Assembly: GCA_012934845.2 (NCBI GenBank)
Contig: WNNJ02001681.1
Coordinates: 1-64,000, forward strand
Length of the DNA: 64,000 nt
Direction: 5' to 3'
Source of the DNA: Pomphorhynchus laevis
Taxonomy: Eukaryota > Acanthocephala > Palaeacanthocephala > Echinorhynchida > Pomphorhynchidae
In this document: piece after piece, positions 56,447 to 64,000 of the stretch
How the letters are laid out: each line of letters starts with the position of its first letter
How positions within the stretch are numbered: position 1 is the stretch's first letter
Position numbers and translations under genes: made by a program
The notes under the pieces: model-generated
Told to the model about the DNA's origin: nothing
The model's database searches: none
Seen by the model: the letters and a program-made list of their open reading frames with translations, nothing else

Positions 56447-57490
56447 AATTACAATCTTCTAGAACATTAAATATAATGTTAAAAAAATAAGTATACGCTA
56501 TCATGATTGTTTAAAATGACAACTTCTCGGTAGACGTGTAAAAATCGAGGTATTCTCACTTAGTCGAAACATTATGTTCAACCAGTGTATAATTTAACTT
56601 GAGTGCGATGATTATTCATATAGCTGGTAAAAAATTATAAGCCAAAAATATTCGAAGGTGAATCGTATTGCGAAACTAGTGTCTATTATAACTAAAAACC
56701 GATTATTTGCAAAGATGCGTTATTTAATTTTATTAAAAGTTTTGCGTATCCACTAAAATGTTTGTAATTTCATCATGCATGCTGACCTAAATGCACGGCC
56801 GTCAGCTAAATTACTTATCACATATTGACTAATAATCGCAAATTTTATATTTGAATATAATATTTAATCGCAAATTTTATATGCAGCAACATAAAGATAT
56901 CATCTAATTTATGAATGGTGAATATACTCTTTTTGCTAAAAATGTAATCATTCATCTAAATCTTATAAAAAATATATATGTCAATATCATCTAACATTAA
57001 TGCTTGAACTCACACGATAGACCAGTTTTGGTAGCAAACCTTTTTGTTCACAAATGGTAGCTTTAGATTATCGCTTATTTGCTTTTCTCTCTAGAATTAG
57101 CGACCTCACAGAAAATTACAATTTCCCAACGTGAAAGTTATGGCCCGATTTTCATAAAAGCGAACATTTGCACGTAAGATAAAAATGACGGCTTTTCTCA
57201 ACTACGACTTTAGTTAATTTCGATTTTATGATATTGTTTTGCTCACTTTGTGAGATTGTAACTTTGAGTCATCTATTTACAAATTCGATTTCAATATTTA
57301 AAAAATAAATGATTTTAATCTTTATTCTTCTTCTGATTTCTAATTTGGGATCAGGATCGACAACATTAAAATAGAATACCTATTTGTTGTTTTTGGAATT
57401 TTAGAGTACGATAAACAAATGTTATATTTCAGTATCTTTCGCTTAAGTCATTAGGAAATGCAGAATTTATTCATCAACTGTTTGCAAGAA

Positions 57491-58724
57491 TTTATTAAAG
57501 TAATCAGATCAGTGAAGGAGGTAATCCTCGAACTGCTTAGTGGACGCCAACACTTAGAAATTTCGTCCGACAGAAGAATCTGGCTTATAAAAAAACTTTG
57601 TTTGTAAAATCAGTGGAAGCTGTAAACAAGTGCTGAAGGTTAAAGAGAGCTTCAGCTCGAGCAATTATAAAAGCGACGAAGGTGGCTTAAGAGAAATTTG
57701 AATAGCACTTTCAACTTGATTAGAGGTTAGCTTCGAAGATGTTCTAGGGAATGATCAAGAACCTTTGTGTAAGAAAGCAGAAAACTCCTTAAACTGTCTA
57801 TGGAAAGAGAAGGTATATGCGAGCTGACATTGAAGAAATTCTTAGTTGTTATAAAGAGCATTTTAGGAGTTTCCTTAAAAGGGTAGATATGTATTCTTTT
57901 GTAGAAGTAGAGCTTTAGAACCAATGGAAGAGCTCATCTCTTTGGAAGAGGTAATTTCTGTTGTTAAAAAAACTTCCTAGTGGCAAGTCTTCTGGAGTAG
58001 ATGAGATTCGACTTGAAGCTTTCAAGATTTTTGACGTTGTAAGCATGAAGTGGCTAATACGGATCTTCAACGTTGCATTGAAGTCATGCAAGGTTCCTAA
58101 TGAGTTGTGGACTGGGGTAGTGGTACCGATCTTTAAGAAATGTGACCGAAGAATGCGTTTCAATTATCGGGGCATCACTCTTCATAGTCAAACTGTTAAG
58201 CTATTTGCTAAGAGTCTTAAATTAAGGATACGGCCTATAGTTGAGGGACAGTTGCAAGAGGGACAATGCGGCTTTCGTCCAGGTCGTGGAACTACGGATC
58301 AGCTCTTTATTCTTTCAACTATCCTAGGCCGTTCTTGGGAGTTCGCTCAACCAGTATACATGTGCTTTGTAGATTTTGAGGCTTTCGACCGAGTTACCCG
58401 AGAGAGGTTGTCGGAGGTACTAAGGGAGTATGGAGTACCAACACTATCTTCGGGTAGCTGCGGCTTCTCTGTATGAACAAAGTATGAGTTGTGTTCGTAT
58501 TCTAGGCAGGAAGTCTGACTCATTTCCAGTAAGCGTTGGGCTTGGTCAGAGTTATCCTTTGTCTCCATTTTTGTTCCTTTCTTACATGACAAAATTACGA
58601 GACGGGCTGCTTTGTCGGATATAGGTCTTCAGTTCGGTTTCATTAGGGTACCATCTTTGATTTTTACAGATGATGTTGTCTTGTTGGCTTCTTGTCTTGA
58701 GGACTTACCGTGCTTACTATATTG
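57491..58724 (+). mobile_element. RTE/Rex3-like LINE fragment (duplicate copy)
   Basis: Duplicate of 845-2078 with one base fewer near 57590 in the non-coding lead. The RT frame 57961-58476 is identical to that of the first copy, including its frameshift, so the decay preceded the duplication. Confidence 0.75.
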
Positions 58725-58745
58725 AATAACGATGGAATGCCAAAT

Positions 58746-59581
58746 ATGCAGTGGGATTTGACCATGGGGATTATGATCAATTATCCTTTCTTGATGTACA
58801 TTTAGTAAGATCTACGATAAATAAATTACTAACTGACATTTCTCAAAAAAAATAATGACTCCAATATTGTGAAATGGGAATCTAACATTCCTAAAATGCT
58901 GTAAATTTCTGCTGCGTCGTCATTATTTCTAAGGACCAACGAAATATGCTCTAATATTTATTTAAAGAATAGAAGAAATGATATCCTCGCAAAGGTATTT
59001 TGAGTAGTTGATTTCCTAAATAGCCAATTAATAAATCTCATTCAAAGCAAATAATGCTAAATCTAAACTAATTGGACCTCAGCTAGAGACTAAATATATG
59101 GGAACACCGTGTATAGATGAAAGTTGGAACAAGAAAATATCAAAACATGTAAAATGTTACAAAAATAATAAACTAAACATTATCGTTTATAATAGGAAAA
59201 TTCACGAATTAAACAATAATTTTGAGAAAAAACCCGACATTAATAGAGATTTCATTCAAATACCTTGAGATGGATGTGATAATATTTAGGCCAAATGGGG
59301 TAAGGTTTATCAAAACGTATTATCAGCATAAGTATTCTGTAAAAAAGGAATTAGTTCAGGTGCAGTAATAAACCATTCTTTAAATAGTAATCACAAAATA
59401 TATTTTGATATAAGTAAAATAATTTCTATTGAAAGTAATACTTTAGAAAGAAAAGTTCAAGAGGCGTTTTTCATGCAAAAAATAATGTATGTTAATGATT
59501 AACAATAAGCCAGATATCGAACTATTGGCAATCGAAGTTAAATTTAAATTTTAGTTTGTTTGTTTTTTAGTATTAATAAAT
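58746..59581 (+). mobile_element. PLE fragment, RT thumb and GIY-YIG (duplicate copy)
   Basis: Duplicate of 2100-2935; no differences noticed. Confidence 0.6.
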
Positions 59582-59635
59582 GAGTTATATTTTTTAAATT
59601 TGTGAACGTTTAATAAATAAAGGTTTTATTAACAA

Positions 59636-60883
59636 TACAACCGATAAGAAAGTAACAAACAGCAACACAAAACAGCGTTCAAGTAGTACACACTTCTCTA
59701 TTATTGCCCACGATTTTTATATCATCCTCTACAACCCTCACGGCCTCAGGTTCAGAGGGATCTGAGCCAACATAACTCCGGCCGCACCAGCATTCGGCAT
59801 TCCGACTGAAACATTCGGGATCTCTCACCCTCTAAGAGTCTAGTCGAGGCGGACTATGGTCGGTAATCACGAGATGAGGAGCTTGAGAAAACTTAATCTT
59901 TGCTCTGGGGAAATTCCTCTTGAGAAGAAGACTAATTGCGAGATAGCCCAATTACCCCAAAGGCTTACTTCAGTTTCCCATTCAATCACAGATGCTAAGC
60001 CCGTTTCAGAGCCCACATAGCTCTCTTCCGGATACGTTTAAGTATACCCAGTCAGCTTTCGCCGAACAATTCACAATAACGGTGAACCCCAGATATTTTA
60101 CACGACTCGTGAAGATGGGGAGTGGTTGAGGCTGAAAAATGGAGGAAAGTACAGAGAGTGCTAGTCTCTTAAGCTTCTTTTTAGTGGTAGGGATGCCATG
60201 AAAGACTACCACCTGCAATTTATTGGAGTTTAAAATAAGATTAAATGTGTATAACTGATCTTTTAATCTTAAAAAGAAACGACCGAAGTCGGAGACTACA
60301 TCTCTGCATATGCGTCTAGAAAACATGGATGTAATATCATCCGCATATACCACGAGGTGATGATCACGCTTAAAAGCTTTGAAGAGCACAATGGAGGCAG
60401 CAAGATATAAAACAGGAGAAAGTTGGGAGCCTTGAGGCACACCTGTAGTAGGGTAGAACTAACGTGAATCAGGGTCGTCTTCATAATAGAACCGCGTGGT
60501 GTATAGCAAAATCTCCACTCTGTTAACAATTCTCGCAGGCAACCCGAGGGACGTAAGAGATGAGATAAAGAAAGAATCAGGTGAAATGCAGTAAAGTCAA
60601 GAAATACAGCCACAGCAAGCTGATGACTGTTATCTTGACAAAACTAATGCATTTTCCTAATGGATGAATGGACCGAGCGGCATTTGACAAACCCATGAAA
60701 ACTCAGTTGGATTAAGTTACGCCTACCTAAATGATCGTGGATTCTACGCCTAGTGCTTTTTCGTAGATGGAGATAAGGGAATTTTTAATCGAAATATGAC
60801 GCATGTCTTTATGACAAGAAACCGGATTTAGCTTAGGTAAACATATTCTTCAGCTAATGTTGATGCCGGTTACATCAGATGGT
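59636..60883 (-). mobile_element. Reverse LINE fragment (duplicate copy)
   Basis: Duplicate of 2990-4237 with the same frames (60006-60440 and 60296-60613). Confidence 0.65.
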
Positions 60884-60910
60884 GAGGCTAACAGCATTGT
60901 GACGGCCACT

Positions 60911-62336
60911 TCTCTTCTTTGATCAGCTGCCAAAAGCTGACAAATCCGAAAAGAGCGTGTTGCGACGTTTTGGAGGTCCCTGATGTATCTCACAGATGGT
61001 ACGCGGACGATGCGAATTGTGTAGGAAAGGTTGAGAGCTTGGTCAAGGTTTGGAACTTCCTAAGACAAAATGCACACAAGTACGGATTTATACCTACTGA
61101 GCAAAAATGTCAAGTAGTAGTACATGAACAAAATTTAGCTTCTTCTGGAATTGTATTTCAAGAATGCAGAGTTAAAATAGTCACAAATGGAACACGAATT
61201 TTGGGATCGATTATTGGAACACAATCTTTTGTCGACGAGTTTATTACTGAAAAAGTTAGGCGTTGGGCTGACCTAGTAACCAACCTTACAAATGTTGCTA
61301 AACTGAATCCTCATATTGCGTATGTGACTCTGACTCAGTCTCTTTAGTATAAGTGGACATATGTTCAAGGAACATGAGAAGGGAGTCTAAATTCATACGT
61401 CAAACTGTCTGATTCATTGTTGAAACAGCTTATTCCAGCAATAACAGGTTTAATAACAGATAATGAATATGTCAATATGTTATTGTTGCCAAAGCGATTT
61501 GGAGGCCTTTGATTGATGATTCTTGTGATGAACCAGAGAGAAAATTTCGAAACTCAAGACTAATATGCAATCCACTACTAGAATATATTACAGGAAACGC
61601 ATTAAAAGACATACAAAAGGAAATCGCCGTATCTCTAAAAGAAGAAAATAATGTATTGTGGAAAGAGAGGTGGGATACTGCCTCAACTTTACGAGCATCT
61701 TTTACCTCCATCTTAAGCTATTTATCACGTCCCGGAACATCAACTTGGCTATCGGCAAAACCAATAGTGAGTTATAAACGATATTTGAGTAAACGTCAAT
61801 TTCAAGACGCGCTGGCTATAAGATATGGCTGGCCACCTCCTAACGCAGTACAAAATTGTACCTGCGGTAACTGTTTCGATCTCAGACATTGCCTTGCGTG
61901 TCAAGTTGGATGTCTGCCAACAATAAGGCATAATGCTGTTCGCAATTTTGTTGCATCGAGATTAACCCAAGTGACGTCGTCATCGCGATTGAGCCCGTAT
62001 TACGAACACTGCCTGAAAATGTCAAATTCGAGCGACCTACAACAACACAAGATATGGACGCAAGAATCGACATCGAATGCAACGGTTTATTCGGTGATAC
62101 ATTAGAGCGGTCCTTACTGGACATTTGTACATTCAACCACCTAGCCCAATTGTATCGTTCGAATAATCCGGATAACCACTTCAATTACCACACACAAAGG
62201 AAAATGGCCAAGTACAGCGAACGTGCTGCCAAGTTTGAAGATGCAAATTTTTACCCGTACGCTGATTGTAGTGTACAGTGCTGCATCTAGGATTAAAGAA
62301 TTCACACGAGGATAATTGATGAAGCCGACCAAATGT
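60911..62336 (+). mobile_element. R2-like LINE fragment (duplicate copy)
   Basis: Duplicate of 4265-5690; frames 60919-61347, 61509-62105 and 62054-62290 are identical in translation. Confidence 0.6.
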
Positions 62337-63258
62337 TGATACAGCATAATAGTCAAACTATATTTCATAAACTTATGAGATTAATAGGACATGATATTAA
62401 AAACTGTAAATTATTTATTTTAGAACATATTATCGAAGAAAACATATCCATATTAAATCAAAACTATTAGAAAAAGAAGATTTTTGGATGAAAACGTTTA
62501 ATTCCATGTACCCATTAGGATTGAATGACGTGGTACAAGGAATTGGCAGAAGTAGCATTGTACAAAATAAACAACTATATTATAATAATCCAAATAAACG
62601 CAAACCAAGAAGTCATGGTGATAAAAGGAATAAGAAAAATAGAGTTAAAAATATTAAAAAAGATATGCATATAAATGAACAATTAGAAATATTGAAACAA
62701 CTTTTAAGAGATAATAAGCTAAAAGATCTTTATGTAAATATAAGAAGTTTTTCTAAAGATATCATATGTTCAATTAATTAAAAATTAATTAACGACTATG
62801 ATAGGCTAAGTTGTATAATAGACAGTTATTGTAATACAAAATACTATAATCGTACAATAAATGTTAATAATAACAATAGAAAATGTACATTAACCATAAA
62901 CTTCATTAATAAATGTATATATAACATAAATATAGCCGGACTTTTAAATATTTCTAAAAGTAAAGAAATAATAGGGTTGGATTTAAGTAAATATATTCCT
63001 AAAATAAAGTATAAACTCCCACCACCATTAGGATCACTAATCTTTATTGTGATACATAGTTTGTTATCTATTAGTCAATTCATAAAAATTGATTTTTATT
63101 GTTAATTTCAGTTTATAATTCATCTTAATATAAAATTATATAAAATCTTATAACAATTATTTATTATTAATTAATTTTTTATTTTTTAACTATTTAACTT
63201 TTATTTTGCATTATTTTTAATTTGCAATATGAAATACGTAGACTCAGTGAGCTTATTT
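62337..63258 (+). mobile_element. Naiad-type PLE fragment (duplicate copy)
   Basis: Duplicate of 5691-6612. The single substitution found between the long repeats lies in this element (ATAGATAAC against ATATATAAC, near 62937). Confidence 0.75.
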
Positions 63259-63860
63259 AATATGTGATCTTTTTGTAATTAAATGTTAAAACTAAATTAA
63301 AAATTCCTTTATATATAATTTTTTGACAACAGAATTGATTATTTATATAATTTGAACTTAAATCACTTAAATGATTGGTATCATTTGATACAAATCATTT
63401 TGATCGCACACAAATCATTAAAACTTTCATATATTCCTTCACTGTATCACATTCACTTCATAATGATGCTAATTACAATAATGATGTACTCCCTCTGGAA
63501 TTCTTACAATTTAAATTTCCAGTTTAAAAATTCTTGATTACTAAATACTTATTGAAGATCTTAGAGTGGACATTGGTTTTCTAATGGCTAGGTCGGCTTC
63601 AGTCGCATTGCGAAATGCGAGGTCGAGTATTGGAAGGTTTGCAGGAATTGCAATGGAAAATTTTATTGGTGATACGATATATGATCTTAAAATTCAAGAT
63701 ACACTGTCGTGCAAGGATGCTCAAATTTGAGATATTATTTTTTTATTTCAATTGTGACCCGTTAGGGATTGTTCTACTATTGCCCATTAGGGGACTTTAA
63801 AAGTCTTGTGTTTATTTAATTTACAATAAATGCCTATTTTATAATTTTGATCGTGTGTTC

Positions 63861-64000
63861 ATCAGTTTTGACCGTGTTTTGACCGCGTTTTGACCGTTTG
63901 TTCATCAGTCCAGATCTCTCAATGACCGAACGTGACGCTCAGCGGCAGCTACGGAAACAATTGTACGATAGACGTACAGCCGATCCGTCACACTCATTTA
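63861..64000 (+). mobile_element. APE-type LINE, start of ORF1 end (duplicate copy, cut by window)
   Basis: Duplicate of 7215-7354: the GTTTTGACCGT tandem repeat, then the TERDAQRQLR frame running off the window edge. Confidence 0.7.

Larger units (their letters stand above)
56648..64000. repeat. Second copy of the >=7.35-kb duplication
   Basis: Near-identical to 1-7354 (see that entry). Its left edge, at about 56648, is a sharp break from unique sequence downstream of the aldo-keto reductase gene. Its right edge is beyond the window. Confidence 0.95.

Overview
This window comes from a eukaryotic nuclear genome, very probably an invertebrate animal. It is strongly AT-rich. It carries spliced exons with GT/AG borders and is packed with retroelement remains: Penelope-like elements (PLEs) of two kinds and LINEs of at least four kinds (RTE/Rex3-like, CR1/L2-like, an R2-like type with a restriction-like endonuclease, and an unassigned APE-type). 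PLEs with an N-terminal GIY-YIG nuclease and a CxC linker (Naiad type) are known from many invertebrates. I cannot assign a phylum. No bacterial operons, rRNA, tRNA or CRISPR array were seen.

Layout. 1-7354 is a retroelement mosaic (RTE fragment, C-terminal-EN PLE, reverse LINE, R2-like LINE, Naiad fragment, start of an APE-type LINE) and is repeated almost base for base at 56648-64000. 7.2-10.4 kb is the APE-type LINE. 10.5-15.3 kb holds PLE terminal sequence, a Naiad 5' piece and reverse LINE/PLE scraps. 15.3-20.6 kb is a cluster of Naiad copies in alternating orientation, one with a nine-fold in-frame 24-bp expansion. 21.4-26.6 kb is a Naiad split by a reverse CR1/L2-like LINE. 26.6-27.3 kb is an RTE 3' end. 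27.7-30.2 kb is the best Naiad reverse transcriptase copy.

From about 33.8 to 52.5 kb a dozen short exons on the + strand, with matching reading phases and good splice signals, look like one host gene of unknown function. Its introns hold more retroelements, including a LINE (40.94-45.26 kb) sitting inside a PLE nuclease domain. 53-53.8 kb is a PLE nuclease with a hammerhead-like terminal sequence. 55.46-56.45 kb is an intronless aldo-keto reductase gene on the minus strand with one in-frame stop. The second copy of the 7.35-kb repeat follows.

Most notable: (1) five Naiad 3' regions share an H-type pseudoknot with the P1/P2 topology of HDV-like ribozymes, in a clade reported to lack canonical hammerheads; (2) the near-identical 7.35-kb sequence at both ends implies a recent about 56.65-kb duplication or tandem unit, or an assembly overlap; (3) at least two LINEs have inserted into PLE nuclease coding sequence, and a third LINE type joins the same Naiad position in two orientations.
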